From assembly GCA_008692225.1 (NCBI GenBank), contig VICG01000016.1, forward strand, positions 558,001 to 622,000: DNA of 64,000 nt, in the 5' to 3' direction. Position numbers and translations under genes: made by a program. Under the pieces are notes generated by a model. The model had not been told where the DNA came from. It saw nothing but the letters and a program-made list of their open reading frames with translations, and searched no databases. This document shows, piece by piece, positions 11,066 to 24,000 of this stretch; position 1 is the stretch's first letter; every line of letters begins with the position of its first letter. The DNA is from Monilinia fructicola (lineage: Eukaryota; Ascomycota; Leotiomycetes; Helotiales; Sclerotiniaceae).

Positions 11066-12217
11066 ATGCAAGATAACAAACAACATCTTGCATCAATAAT
11101 CATGTCCCCCAAAGATGTTTACAACAGCGCTACAATCTATAACCCTGTAGACGTCCGAACACAAGCTCCACAGCATAACGATAGTTCCAACAGGTCGTCT
11201 TCATCCCGCCACATGGCTCCGTCATCCAGCCGACCATCTTCTTCAAATGTCCCCAACACATACACCACACTCGAGAGAGATAACCAATCGTCAATTAGGC
11301 CATCGTCTTCGAGACATCTTCAGCAACACTCAACTCTCCAAAGAGATGGACAAGGTTTCTCTCCCCATAGACACACTTCGGCCAATCAAAACACCTTGCT
11401 ATACCGAGATCAACAATCATTCTCAAGCTTAAGACAACCAAGCCTGATACGTGCATCCGCAACAAGTGCTCCTCCAGATGCAAGAAGCAGGTTCAAGACC
11501 CAACATGATGTTGATATGGCGTCAAAGCAGGTGAGATATCAAGAAATGAATCACGAAGAGAAGAAGAAACAAGATCAGTGGGTAAGCGATTTCATCAAGT
11601 ATGCCGGACCATGTCCTGCTGGATTTAGTTGGGAGCGAGTGAGAGAGGGGTATGTCTGCAATGGTGGAAACCACTTTTGCACTGACGAAGTTTTGGCCGA
11701 AGGTAAAGGCGGTTTCTATTTCGGAACCCTCGCAATGGGGTGGTGGGGTCCAATTTATGACTTCATGGAATTACTTGACTATGCGGAAGCAAAAGTCTGG
11801 GACCATGCTCGGAAGCACGGACTAGATCCATCAATTGCCCCTGTCATGCCAAACCCCGACTTACCAGCAACTGGAGAAATTCACCCTGGCATTGCGAAGG
11901 CAAAGGCGGGGCTGGGTCCGATGCCGCAGCAATGCTCTGATGAGAGAGTCCGACAACCTTTTGAGCTCGTAGGACTTAGAGATAGAAATGGTGGAGGAAT
12001 GAGCTTACTCTGGCCAAATACTCAATATGGTTCCGGAGGTTTATCCAATAGACTTGCTATAAGCACTAGTAATGGTTCAGCGCAATCCAATTTGGCACAA
12101 GCCCTTCAGCTCCAACAAATGTATGGCCTACCATCTTATAGTAATAGCACTCATGGTAGTGGAAATTACGGACATGGATCTTATGGACAAGGAACACAGG
12201 GACGCCGCAGATATTGA
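11066..12217 (+). CDS. Uncharacterised Ser-rich protein with a Cys/Trp/Gly motif (orphan)
   Basis: Single-exon gene, up to 383 aa, function unknown. Residues 1-150 are low-complexity (Ser, Gln, Asn, His, Arg) and look disordered. A compact segment follows at about 170-250: CPAGFSWERVREGYVCNGG, then NHFCTDEVLAEGKGGFYFG and MGWWGPIYDFMELLDYAEA. This resembles, from memory, a short motif (C-P-x-G-F-x-W ... G-Y-x-C-x-G-G-x-H) seen in many uncharacterised filamentous-fungal proteins. That link is inference. The C-terminus is Gly/Ser/Tyr-rich with YGHGSYGQG and ends in RRRY. Two start codons are plausible: 11066, and 11102 with the better context (atcATGtcc). There is no signal peptide or membrane segment. 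A TATA box is 91 bp upstream of the first ATG. Confidence 0.75.
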   Translation: MQDNKQHLASIIMSPKDVYNSATIYNPVDVRTQAPQHNDSSNRSSSSRHMAPSSSRPSSSNVPNTYTTLERDNQSSIRPSSSRHLQQHSTLQRDGQGFSPHRHTSANQNTLLYRDQQSFSSLRQPSLIRASATSAPPDARSRFKTQHDVDMASKQVRYQEMNHEEKKKQDQWVSDFIKYAGPCPAGFSWERVREGYVCNGGNHFCTDEVLAEGKGGFYFGTLAMGWWGPIYDFMELLDYAEAKVWDHARKHGLDPSIAPVMPNPDLPATGEIHPGIAKAKAGLGPMPQQCSDERVRQPFELVGLRDRNGGGMSLLWPNTQYGSGGLSNRLAISTSNGSAQSNLAQALQLQQMYGLPSYSNSTHGSGNYGHGSYGQGTQGRRRY

Positions 12218-13875
12218 GACCGAGTAAATCAATGAAATGCTCTGTGTAATGTAATCTAGGTGATACTAGGCGATCGTGCGCGACTTTGCCTAGGGCAGTA
12301 TTTAGATAATAGATACCCTAATGCGAGATATTACAGACTTGGAAAGACTGGATAAATGATGTGAATGCGAAGGTGAGTATATAAACAACAAAGCAGCAAT
12401 CAACCCCTACCCTCCCAATTCTTTCTCCCACCTTTTACCTCTACATCTCTTACTCCGCTCGATCTCTTTTAACGCTTGCTTTTATTTTCAATATCACCAA
12501 AGACATCACTCGGGTAGCGGTATTATTAATGTATCTCTCATAAAATTACGAATGCTTTCGCAGACTATCCAAGATTTCTTCTCGGTCTCCTATGACAAAT
12601 GCAAAATTATCTCTGCACGCATATCAAATTTTCGAGAATACTCGTGCTACTACTAGATACCTCTATGCAGTATGATCGTATTGAACCCATTGCTCGAAAT
12701 AGCTCAAGGGACCTTCATGAGTTGTGTTGTGCCAAAAGAATGGGATGTAGAAATTCAACGGTGGAGGTTATGAAAAATGACGGCAGATATTCCAGCGAGT
12801 CAGAGTTGATGGCGGAAAGAGAGTAGGATACAGACTGAGGCTCGAGTAGAAAAAATCATACTAGATGGCTTTTCATAATCGTAAGATAAGAGAAATAATA
12901 ATCATTATAATGTAAAATAGGAGTTGTCAACTTATAGATAAGGTCAAAATGGTACACTTCCGTAGGCATACCAACTTGGGATACGGTAAGCAACCTTTCT
13001 GCGAAGATATGTGAGCAACATTTTGGAGATCAAACATAGAACAAGAAGTTGTTGATCACAAGAATGAAGAGTCCTCAGATCCGATGTCGAAATTCAAGAC
13101 TACTCATGACTACTAATCATGAATTCTAGCACCACATCACTTCGACACTTCAGCAACACGAACTAAGCCCGAAAACGCGAATATGCGACGACATTGGGCC
13201 TGCAATAGGCACATTTTATATGAGTTCCTTTGTCCACGAGACCGGAGTCTATAGATATGCAATAGATGTGCCGAAGTCCAGGCGCAATTTATCAAAAGTC
13301 CAGTCAGACAAGACCCAATCATGCAGAATTCGAAGCAGGATGGTGTGGATCATGTGACTTCAACGCTCTCCCAGGCGAGGCGGCAGGAATAATATGATTA
13401 TAAGCCGCTATCACATCGAGAAAACCAGCTCTGGGGACCACCCGTACAGATCATTTGCTAACAACCTTCTGGGAATTATCCCTCAATCTCGGTATGATAC
13501 TTCGCAAATAGACGATATCAATAGCGACAAACTGGATCCTTGGTAATTCAATTATTGATAAATTGCTGGATCGAAGGCTTAATGAAAGAATGAAGGATAA
13601 TAGTAGTTCTTCTCGTCTTCTTATTAGTATCTTAGCGCACTAGCTCTTGAACCCTTTGTATATGATCACTCCATCTAATTATGTGGTTGAAAGTAATTGG
13701 CTTGAACAATTTCGTTAATCGACGGAGGATCGACGGAGGATCAACGGAGGATAATACTTAGTTCTATCTCCGGGCGAACTTCAACTCTCGCATCAGTCAC
13801 GTGAAGTATAGACGCCTTGCCTTCATTCCCATCACTTTCTCAAATTGTGAAACATGAATACTTCATCTAAACACT
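12218..13875. other. Intergenic, 1.7 kb, no gene supported
   Basis: Nothing protein-like was seen. It holds the 3' flank of the orphan gene and the promoter of the Zn2Cys6 gene, including three close copies of CGACGGAGGAT/CAACGGAGGAT at about 13720-13752. Confidence 0.5.
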
Positions 13876-16527
13876 ATGTCCAACTCTGTACATCAAACTA
13901 ACTCAGGTTTATCGTGCAATTCGTCCCGATCAACTCCTCCTAAGGATAACCCAGAAAGCAATTCACAGGGGAAAGGGCTTCCACCAAAAGCAAGTCGGCA
14001 AAGATTCAAACCACAATTATCCTGCACATTTTGCAGAACACGGAAGTATATGAATGAGATCACTTTTGTTAACTTTATACTAATCCGATTAGATTAAAAT
14101 GTGACCGGAATTCCCCTTGCAATAATTGCTTCAAGAGAGGATTGTCCTCATCATGCACGTATATCCACAATTCACGTGAGAAGACGTCAAGCACCCAAAG
14201 GGCCAAAACCAAGTCAAAAGACGTCCAAGAACGTATCCAAGATCTAGAGAAGCTAGTAGTTGCTTTAATGAACCAAAAGAAGGATATGTCAGCAACATCG
14301 AGTCAAGCTGTTCCACCAGACTACCATGCCTCTACAGCCGAGTCTTCTACATCTTCATGGCCAGATGATTCTACCACTTCAGAAAGTGCCGATTCTTTTG
14401 GGCGTGTATCTATCGAAGATGAATTGCCAAACTATGTTGGCGGGGCCCATTGGGCGGCGATACTCGAAAATGTATGTTTCATTCTTGGAAAGTGTTCATA
14501 ATGAAGGTCTGACACTGTTCTAGATAGCTGGCCTGAAGGACTCATTAGGATCTGATGAGTGGCCAAAAGGTACGGCGAGGGGAAATAACAAATACAAAGG
14601 ACCTGAGCTGCTTCTCGGAGAAAATAGAAAGGCTTCAAGGGGATCTATTCTTGCTGGCCTCCCGTCAAAGCCCGTGGTTGATAATTTGATTGAGCGATAT
14701 TTCACTGCTATTGATGCTTCTTGTAAGCTGCTATCTTGCGGAAAGGGTTTTGAATACTAACAATACTAACAGTCGTATAGTTATTACACATGCGCCGACT
14801 TTCAGAAAAGAGGTAAATGTCCCCCAACATCAAAAATCGGTCCATTGAATTAATTCTTTGGTAGTATGCCGAGTTTTGGGCCAACCCAAACTCAAAATCG
14901 ATTTCCTGGATTGGCTTTTTATTCGGAATAATCTGCCTCGCTGCACACTTTGAATTGAAGACAGGAGATGTCCCGATACCGGCACTATCGGACATGGCTG
15001 TACGCGATACGGAACAGCGGATTGAATTATATCGCGAGAAGACGGTACAGTGCCTCGTAACTAGTAACTACACAGAGCCCAGTCTATATACTGTCGAAAC
15101 TCTCATTCTTTACTACTTGAGTGAGCACATTCAAAGCAAAGATGCCCTCTTTGGTTCTTGGATGCTTCTTGGTATGATCGTTCGAGCAGGAATGCGATTG
15201 GGCATACATCGAGATGCGTCACATTACCCCAAAATATCAATCTTTCGAGGAGAGATGCAACGTCGAATCTGGGCTGCAATAACACTTCTTGATCTTCAGA
15301 CTTCTTGTCAAGTTGGGCTTCCTCGAATGATAAGCGAAGGAATGTATGATACGAAACCCCCTAATCACCTTTTAGACGAAGATCTGGATGAAAATATGGT
15401 GGTATTGCCGCCCGTTCGACCTGAGAATGCATTATCTCCCATTGGCCATGCGCTTTCAAAATATCGACTTTTTATAGTGTTTGGAAAGATATTCGATGCG
15501 TCAAATTCCATGACTCCCATTCCCTACGATGAAGTCATGAAGCTCGAAAGATTACTTTTTGATACCATGGAGGAAGTTCCGAAACCTTTTAGAGTAAGAT
15601 CCGTTCAAGGCCTCGAGAATGGTCCCATTATGTTGAGGGTTAGGAGGTTCTCAATTGAAATGGCTTATCTTAAAGCTCGTTGTTTTCTTCATCGCAAATT
15701 TCTCTCGGAAGCAAAATCTTTACAAAGACACTCTTACTCGGTCAAAGCTTGCGTTGATTCTTCGATGCTAATTCTACAATATCAAAGTTACATGACAAGC
15801 GAGACGGCCCAAGGCCGTTCGTTGCATGGTATGAAATGGATCACATCTTCTCTGATGACTTACGATTTTCTCCTAGCGGCAACACTTCTTTGCCTGTATC
15901 TTGGACAATTGTTGGCTGCTGAAGAGCAATCTATGAATACCAGCCTTCGTGATTTTCCAATCGAATGGACCAAAGAAGACATCTTATGTGCCTTACTCAA
16001 GTCTTATCAAATATGGAACAATCCCGAAAATTCCTCAGAAGATACAATGAAGTTTTCGAAGGTACTAAAGGCAATGCTAAACAAGGTTGACTATTGGTCC
16101 ACCGCCAGCAAGACCCAGATGGAGGCTGAAAAAGAGATAACAACCGAAGATCACTCTGGTATATTACCCCTTCGATATATCGAAATTCTTCCTGCTTACG
16201 TCGTCTGTGCACAAAGGTCATCCTTCTAGTTATTCTGTTCCAAATATGTATTCTCTACCCCAGAGTAATTTTGAAGAAAGTCCAGGTGACTCTTCGACAT
16301 CAAATATTGGTATGATGGAAGATATCCTTGATGACCCAACTGGTCTCGATTGGGTAAGTGAGAAAAACCATAGTTTAACAGCCACTAATTAGAATGCGCA
16401 GGGTCTTTGGGATAACAATTTTCAAGGAAGCAATACATATATTAATACAGGGTCATCATTCTATGCTTCCGATTCGTACTTTCCTTTTCAGGCAGCTGGA
16501 TTGGAAAACAATATGTACGGCAGTTGA
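13876..16527 (+). CDS. Zn2Cys6 fungal-specific transcription factor (second)
   Basis: Seven exons: 13876-14045, 14093-14471, 14524-14722, 14781-14812, 14865-16158, 16217-16353, 16402-16527. Total 2337 nt, exactly 779 codons (778 aa). The binuclear zinc cluster is split by intron 1: CTFCRTRK | LKCDRNSPCNNCFKRGLSSSC, residues about 51-79. A basic stretch and coiled-coil-like linker (VQERIQDLEKLVVALMNQ) follow. The fungal_trans domain carries THAPTFRKEYAEFW and SWIGFLFGIICLAAHF, and later LLGMIVRAGMRLGIHRD and RRIWAAITLLDLQTS. The C-terminus (DDPTGLDWGLWDNNF) is acidic/aromatic, like an activation domain. The intron at 16159-16216 is required. Without it the protein would end at a premature stop in a frame that loses the conserved GHPSSYS join. 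The physiological target is unknown. Confidence 0.9.
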
Positions 16528-17610
16528 TGATCACTAATGAAGTCCCAAGATTGGCTGATTAATACTGCATGGCTTGTCAAAAGCTTATTTATAGGTCGCA
16601 GCCAGGAAGCCGATTTCCAAGAAATTCATTACGACGTAAGCAGGAAATTTTATCATTGGTTGGGCTCTCGTGTGTAACAGAAGCTCTATCTCACGATCTG
16701 GAGTAATCCAGATGGCAATTTAACGGCTAGCAAGTCGAGTTCTCACGGTCCCTACACCTTTATCATGTATAAGATGGTTCATTTGAGACTAGATCTTGAT
16801 GCGAGATGCGAGATGATAGATGACGAGTGCGATTAGTTGTCACGCGAACCAAAAAATTGCTGGAAGGGGCAGGTACACGAAGCGGATGATTGTCGAACAC
16901 TAGTTGCGTCCGTTAATTGTCGTACCGCAATGGCGAGTCCGGAGTAGGGAAGGGCTGAGTCGCTGATAATGGACTCACGCTCCAGAATCGATCGCGGCCT
17001 TCAAGTGCTCGAAGAACTACCAAATGGCTTTCTGCGTAACATTGATGCAATGCAGTGTTGATTATGCATAGAGTTTCGACAAGCTTTCACGTGCTAGAAT
17101 TCCATCTTTCGGCTCGTCCACGCGTTCTGAATGTTGTGTCTAGACTTTCCTCAATAAACTACGATGCAAAGAACCTGGGGAAAACTACTCCACCTTGTTT
17201 CTACCCCGCATCAAATTCTCATGATAAAAAGAGAAATTGCAGCTCATCCCCAGGAACCTTACCGTATCTTGGCAATATACCACCGATTTATAAGCGAGTA
17301 CCAGACGGGATAGCAGTTTGATGATGTGATGGTATCATCGCTTGCAGAATTTTCGCAAAGAAATAAGCATCTACTGAACACCTGGGCATGTACAATGACC
17401 CGAAATAGACTTCACCCCCACACAGTCAATATTGGATCTGTGAAATGACGATAATAGAAAACTTCAACAATTTGAAGTAGAAAGAGGTGTGGTTGAAGTC
17501 AACATAAATGGGTATGTGCCCCAAACACTTCATACAGCTTGTCTTTGAATTTATCAATCTTTCTTTCCTCAAACTCTCCTCGTCAGCTTTCATAGCGAAG
17601 GACTTCAAAG
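16528..17610. other. Intergenic, promoter side of oxalate decarboxylase
   Basis: No coding support. The frame at 17055-17321 shows no family resemblance. The last ~200 bp before 17611 are the likely leader of the oxalate decarboxylase transcript. Confidence 0.5.
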
Positions 17611-19190
17611 ATGACTTTTATAAATGGATACGCGATTTTGTTAATTGCCGTCTTTCTCAAACAGAACATCATAGCAGCACCAACTGGAGACCCCCTTCTT
17701 GGTTTCCATCCCTCAAACGTCGTTGTCAACCAAAACACCGACGACATTGACTATGAGCTTGCACCAGGCCAAACAGATCCAGCAACCGTAGGCGCATATC
17801 TCGATTTCAGTACCGTCAAGAATCCCCAGCCCATCCGCGGCACAAAGGGTGGTACTGATGCGGGCCCACGAACCGAAGCATATGATATCCTTAATCCCGA
17901 CAAGCTTGCACCTCCAGGCACCGATCATGGGAACGTCAACAATGCACAATGGCCGCTGGGTCTCAGTCATGCGAAACTGGGACTCGGTCATGCAGGATGG
18001 TCGAGACAGCAAAACGTGGACAACACATACCCGCGGCCACGGAAATGGCAGGGGTAAATATGCGATTGGAGGAGGGCGGTTACCGCGAGTTGCATTGGCA
18101 TAAAGCTGCAGAGTGGGCTTATATATTCAATGGAAGCGTGAGGCTTCAGGCGGTCAATGAAGATGGCCAGACGTTTGTCGATGATATGAGTGCGGGGGAT
18201 GTTTGGTTTTTCCCCCCGTAAGTTGGCAAGCCGTCTGCTCGCTAATCGTGCTTATTTTGCTTGACGTAGAATAGTCTTGAGTATCCACCTTGGACTATGG
18301 CTTTGCTGACGCAGAAAAACTTCAGAGGTATACCACACTCGTTGCAAGGATTAAAAGGTGGAACGGAGTTCCTTTTGGTATTTGATGACGGAAGCTTCTC
18401 TGAAGATAACACCTTCTTGGCCTCAGAAGTCTTCGCGCATAACCCGGTGAGTCAATCAAGCTCCTCAAGGTCCACCAAGCCAAAAGCTAATTTTCACCTA
18501 GCTCGAAGTTCTCTCCAAGAACTTTCAACTCCCCCAAAGCGCCTGGTCCAACATCCCTCCCGGGGAGCTCTTTATATTCCCCGGCACAAAAAGCACCCAC
18601 CGACATCACCCAGCAAAACATCACGGGTTCAGCCGGCATTATTCCTCAAGAGTTTTCCTACTCCTACCACCTCTCCAAAGCCCCGTTCACTCATGATACC
18701 CCCGGTGGAACTATCAAAATCCTCGATCCAAAAACCTTCCCCGTCGCTGAGAAATTCTCTGCCGCAGTTGTCACGGTGCATCCCGGAGCTATGCGTGAGA
18801 TCCACTGGCACACCACTAGTGACGAGTGGAACTTCTTCATAGCTGGCAATGCGAGGATCAGTATATATGCGGCACAAGGAACAGCGAGGACGTTTGACTA
18901 TCATGCGGGGGATTGTGGGTACATCCCCAAGGGCATGACACATTACGTTGAAAATGTTGGGAGGGACGATGTAGTGTTCATCGAGGTATTGCAGGCGGAT
19001 CATTTTTCCGGTAAGCTTCTCCCATTGAAGTTGAGATGCGCGCTCATGTGAAGTAGATATCTCAGTCGGTCAATGGGTTGGCTTGACACCCAAGCAGATA
19101 GTAGCCGATACGCTGAATTTGAGTCATGAGACGGTATCGGCCTTCAGGAAGGAGAAACAGTTCATTGTGCAAGGCGAGGCGGCGGCTTGA
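17611..19190 (+). CDS. Secreted bicupin oxalate decarboxylase, with two frame breaks
   Basis: Mn-dependent conversion of oxalate to formate and CO2. Exons 17611-18217, 18326-18446, 18502-19010, 19057-19190. A hydrophobic N-terminus ([19 protein letters not shown]) is a probable secretion signal. Cupin 1 metal motif: [13 protein letters not shown]. Cupin 2: [15 protein letters not shown]. Connecting family blocks are [59 protein letters not shown] and HYVEN. The frame breaks twice. Near 18016-18024 the frame GWSRQQN(V) stops matching, and [14 protein letters not shown] continues one base earlier (one base missing, or two extra). At 18588-18592 an A5 run has one A too many between IFPGTK and APTDITQQN. 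With both repaired the length is about 456 aa, normal for the family. This is either a pseudogene or assembly error; similar breaks elsewhere in the window favour error. Confidence 0.9.
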
Positions 19191-19933
19191 TCGCGTCACC
19201 ATCATTCCTCGGCTGGGGTGGACCGTGCTTCGCACTTCCCAGATCTCCCTTACTTTTCTCTCTTGAATTATCGTTCGTTTTGATCTCTTGTCATGGAAAC
19301 CCATTTCAATTCTCCTGCCAATGCACGGCACATGTAACCATTAATAAATCTTTCCCGCAATAATAACCGCGTGCTTCTTGTGTCGAGCAATGTTCCCCCC
19401 TCAATCATGCCCCCTGAGCAGAACCCCCTTCCCAGCCCATCAGCTGCCCGAAGGAGGCTGTCCTTGGCGCTTCGCTTCCCACCCACACTTGCCAAGCGAC
19501 GGGAGCCCCTTTGTCAGCAGAGGGGCAGCTGCAGTGCAGCCGCCCCGAAAAAGATCCCGACGTCCGCACGCAGACCATGTCCCACGGCGCGAAAATAATC
19601 CAGCTCGCATGCTTGGCAGCTGCGCCCCTGCGCCCCCTGCTGCGAGAGCCTTAGGTAACCTGGGGCATCGTCTTGGAAACTTCCTTGCATCCCAGCCAAA
19701 TGTGCCGCGAGTCCTCCTACCGGCTCGTTGCGCGTACCGTGAGGTTTCCGTCGATGTGCTCCCATTTCGTCATGCCGACGTGCCGTGGACACGAGAGATG
19801 TTGTTTGGGTATGGCGATTCGGTCGGTCGGGGGGGTTGGAGAGGCGCATGGGAGATCCTATCGCGATGAACGATACGGCAAGATGCGCAGCATGGCGACT
19901 GGTCTCGGGATTATAAATGTATGACATAGCTGG

Positions 19934-19982
19934 CTGATTGATTGATTGATTGATTAATTAATTAATTAATTAATTGATTGAA
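19934..19982. repeat. (TTGA)n(TTAA)n compound microsatellite
   Basis: About five TTGA units running into TTAA units and back to TTGA, read directly. Confidence 0.85.
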
Positions 19983-20242
19983 TAGATCGACGACCACAAA
20001 TCATCACTCTCTGATCCCGACTCCCCGGTTAGGGACGCTGATGTCCGTGTATCGTCATCGCAGATACATACTTCTCCTGAAACTCCCGGTGCAGCATCCC
20101 ATTGCTGACGCATGGCTCGCTCTCCAAAGCTACCCATCTATCTCCCGAAATTGCCTTCTCCATCTCGCATCTCGCATCTCTCGGCTCCGTCGCGTGGCGC
20201 GTTTGCGAAGCCCAGTCTTCTTTCCAGCCGAGTCTTCCTTTG

Positions 20243-20261
20243 CCCCCCCCCCCCCCCCCCC
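20243..20261. repeat. C19 homopolymer
   Basis: Nineteen consecutive C on the plus strand. True length is uncertain because such runs are error-prone. Confidence 0.8.
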
Positions 20262-21079
20262 TTCGCACCCTTGGCGCGTACCACGAACAGTCGATCCACG
20301 AGCCTGCCCATGGATCCCGCGTACGCAAGTCCAACATCCCATATCACGAGCGGATTTTACGCGCAGGAGGGACAGGCCAGAACGGATCCAATGACCGTTG
20401 TCCGACTCATCTTGAGCCACGCGCCGCTATTCCAGGGGTGATCGCGTAAGGGGAAAATATACCAGGAGGAGGAGGAGGAGGATAGTCAGGGAGTGGTTTT
20501 GAGGAAGGAAGGTGATGGGAGGGAAATATTGTGTGATGATGATAGAAGTGCAATATAGGGCTGATTTTCAAGAGGGAATCCTTGGATTGCTTATCGTCAC
20601 AAATACTCGAGTACCTTTGATATCCATTTCCCCTCCTCCCAGGACCTCGGGAGAATGTGTAAGCGCAGGACGATCGTTGGCCCTACTCCGAGAGCAAACA
20701 TGCTGGTGTTGGACTCGCTCGTTGCTCTTCACATCCTGCCATGGGCAACAAGAACAAATGGTGTGGATAATGCAGAAGATCGATCGCAATAATAGAAAGA
20801 AATAATATACATTCGCTCCTCGTAGGATTCAAATAAAGGCAGGAAAAAGGAAGAAAGTCGCAACCGCATTCATTCGTGAATAAATACCCCGCCGGCCCTA
20901 GCCCAAAAAGATTTTGCTTTCAATTATCATCATACATAGAACATAGTTTTCCGAGTCATTTCATCCAGCCCCTTTCCAGCTTGAATGCCTATCATGCTCG
21001 TCAGACCAGACCAGGGTCACCTTCTTATGCTCATCCACTTCATCCAAGCTTTAAGCGTTGAAGCACCATAAAAACCTCA

Positions 21080-24000
21080 TCAACGAGTTCTTTTTGAACT
21101 TGCCATCTCTCCGTACCTCCCTCTCTCCTTTGTCGTATCATATGCTTGCAGCACTCTGGTTTGCGACTCATCCGCTTGAGAAAAGGCATAACCACGCTGT
21201 TTGCGCATACGTTGGACCTGGCGAACCTTACGGATAGCTTTCTGGAACTGCTCCATTCTGTGAGACGGGTGGTTAGAAAAGTATTCCACAAGCAGAGCAA
21301 AAGGGGAAGGCAGAGAGAGATTGACCTTGGCCTATAATCTTGGATGTTGTATTTTTGAATCTCTTGGATATGGTGGTAGGATTGTGGATAGTACATGCGT
21401 TTAGCGCTGAGGGTGTTGGTTAGTAAATCAAACTCCGCTAAAGATGAATCAAAGAACCTACTATTTCCACGAAAAATCTCTCAATAGACACAATATAGGC
21501 AATGCTAAGCCCTGAATCCAAAAAATTGGACTGGTAAATAATCGAGGAACCACACCTTCATATTCCATCGAGAAGCCAAGCTTAGGTGCCACGGTGCCAT
21601 ACACAGCAATGAAAATAATCCAGATGAGCATACTGCCAGGTATGGCTATGACGTGATATTTTGTCCAGACATTTACCACGAGGGCTGCTTTCCCAAGGAC
21701 GGTTGCCAATACGGCGGTGTAGAGTGCTGTACCCCATACCCAATGGCCGGCTGTTTTCCCATCACCCTGAGGCAGATCACGCCACCAGATGAGTTCCGAT
21801 GCAATGTACAGAATTAGAGAATGGTAGAAACCGTTACCAACCCAAGCCCAGAATGAATGCTGCCTGAAGAATGTGTTCTTTTGACCTAGTTGGTAGAGCT
21901 GCGGATACCTGTCCAGAAGTCTAGCAGATATGAACTGATCGAAGATACCCATTGCAAGCGGAGGAAGCACAGTAAAAAATACATTGTAAAACGACAGCGT
22001 CCATGATTCGTAGATGACCTCTCCAGAGAATACGTTCTGGAATGAATACTAGAGATTGTTAAATGATAAATCAAGCCAGACAACGAGAACACTTACCCAA
22101 AATTGTGTCATGTAAAGCGTGATGTTTTTGTAGAAAGAATATAGAATAACTTTGCAGATTCTTTGGTAACTCCATGCGCCGTGAACGAGAAGAAGTTTAC
22201 GCAAATATCTAAATTGTCCGATGGCAACATCAGCACTTCTAGCGGCTTGTAGACCTTCCATACCACTTATACCAACGCCGATATGAGCTGCTTGAATCAT
22301 CGAGACATCGTTCGCTCCATCACCAATAGCCAAGAGGATAGCCTTTCTATTACGTTTGACAAGCTTAACGACCAAGGCCTTTTGAAGAGGAGACACACGG
22401 CAACATATAACAGCTTTACACATCACAGCAAGGTCGAGGAAGTCTTTTTTCCAGCTCTTTTTCGAGGGCATAAGTTAAAGACTTTCCATCAATGACTAAA
22501 GCAAGAGTTTCCATAGCAATAGTACCATCGCCCTGTGTTCGTATGGCATCTAGTTTCTTCTGTATGTTGTTTCTAGTATCCATAGCGGTTTCTTCGTTGA
22601 CGATAAGAAGGGTCATATCCTCACTGATCAACTTACAACTCATGCCAATGTTTATGGCAGTTTCTTGACGATCTCCAGTCAATACCCAGACCTTGATACC
22701 TGCTTCTTGCAAAGTATGAATTGTTTCGGGCACCCCATCTTGCAATCGATCTTCGATAGCTGTGGCTCCAAGTAACGTAAAGTCTCTCTCGAGAATTTCA
22801 GCAGCTTTGTCCAATTCCTCGGCACGATTACCGCTGACGGTAGTCTGCGCTTTATCAAAAACTTGCCACCACTCTTGAAACTCGTTTTCAGGAATTTCTC
22901 GCATGGCTAGACATAGTGTTCTGAGACCCTCTGATGCATATTCTTCTAAATGTTGAAGTGTGGCTTCAACGTGTGGATTGTCGGGACCAAGTCGTTCCAA
23001 GATGACCGTGTCGGCTCCTTTGCAATAGCATCTGATCTGTCCGTCGGGGCATCGGAAAATTGCCGACATGCGCTTTCTCGTCGAGTTAAATTCGCAAACT
23101 GCAAGAAGTTCGTACTCGTATAATTCGCCACCAACAGTTATCTGCACAGACCTTGGCTTACGTGCGGTGAACTGATATCCCATCAAAACGGCGCCTTCAA
23201 CCAAAGCACCCTCGTCAGGAGAGGCTGCTTGGTATTTGATAGCCCCGCCCTTCTCTTCCGACCTTTCGGGAATAACTGTATGGCAAGTAGATAAGAGAGC
23301 GAGAAAGTGATGGATGGCCAATGCAGTTTCATGAGTTTTGAGGTTTTCCTTCAATCGCTTGAAATCATGGATGCCAACCTCCTGACCATCGATATTTGTA
23401 GCTCGGCGATCTTCTGGCACATCCTCTGCGTATTGAATCCCACCGATAGAGCATTGCTTAAACTCCATTTGGTTACATGTCAATGTCCCAGTCTTGTCGG
23501 AGAAAATGTATTCCACCATACCGAGCTCCTCGACCAAACTCGATGTACGACAGACAGCCGGAGTATCTGTTTTATCATAGTACATGTCGAGATCATCATT
23601 GATGAGAATCGCATGCCAGTACTTCACCATTTCGACAGTGACGAAAAGAGAAATTGGAACCAAAGCAGAATAAAGAACCCAATACGTAGCTATGTCAGAC
23701 CAGAATTGTGAAACTTTTTGCATCGTAGTGATCGAAGCAGAATAACCAAGGTAGCTCAACTCAACGCCCTTGAGCGATCTGACTATGACATCTCCCATTG
23801 AACTTATCACACTCAGGGCAATCAAGATAGCAACAAGCATGAGAACCAGAATGTTCAGTTGTCGCTCCACAGCAGTTCTCTTGATTGGCGTTGCTGTTGC
23901 ATTCCGCATGAGCTTCGTTTCGTGACCCGTGAAAACAACCACCCCATGAATCCAGGGTGTATTACGTAGTGTTGCGCCTCTAAGTAGAAGTTGGTCCGGT

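Larger units (their letters stand above)
19191..21079. other. Intergenic, GC-rich with simple repeats
   Basis: Between the convergent 3' ends of oxalate decarboxylase and the flippase. 19370-19870 is GC-rich and open in several frames on both strands, but without a recognisable protein. A (TTGA)n/(TTAA)n tract lies at 19934-19982, a C19 run at 20243-20261, and a (GGA)n tract at 20466-20482. Parts are probably long 3' UTRs. Confidence 0.45.

Noticed and set aside
16159..16229. Premature stop near the C-terminus of the second Zn2Cys6 gene
   Set aside because: A 58 bp intron with consensus-like ends restores frame and the expected acidic C-terminus.
19378..20449. Cluster of overlapping open frames on both strands
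   Set aside because: GC- and C-rich low-complexity sequence, no protein resemblance; likely 3' UTR and intergenic.
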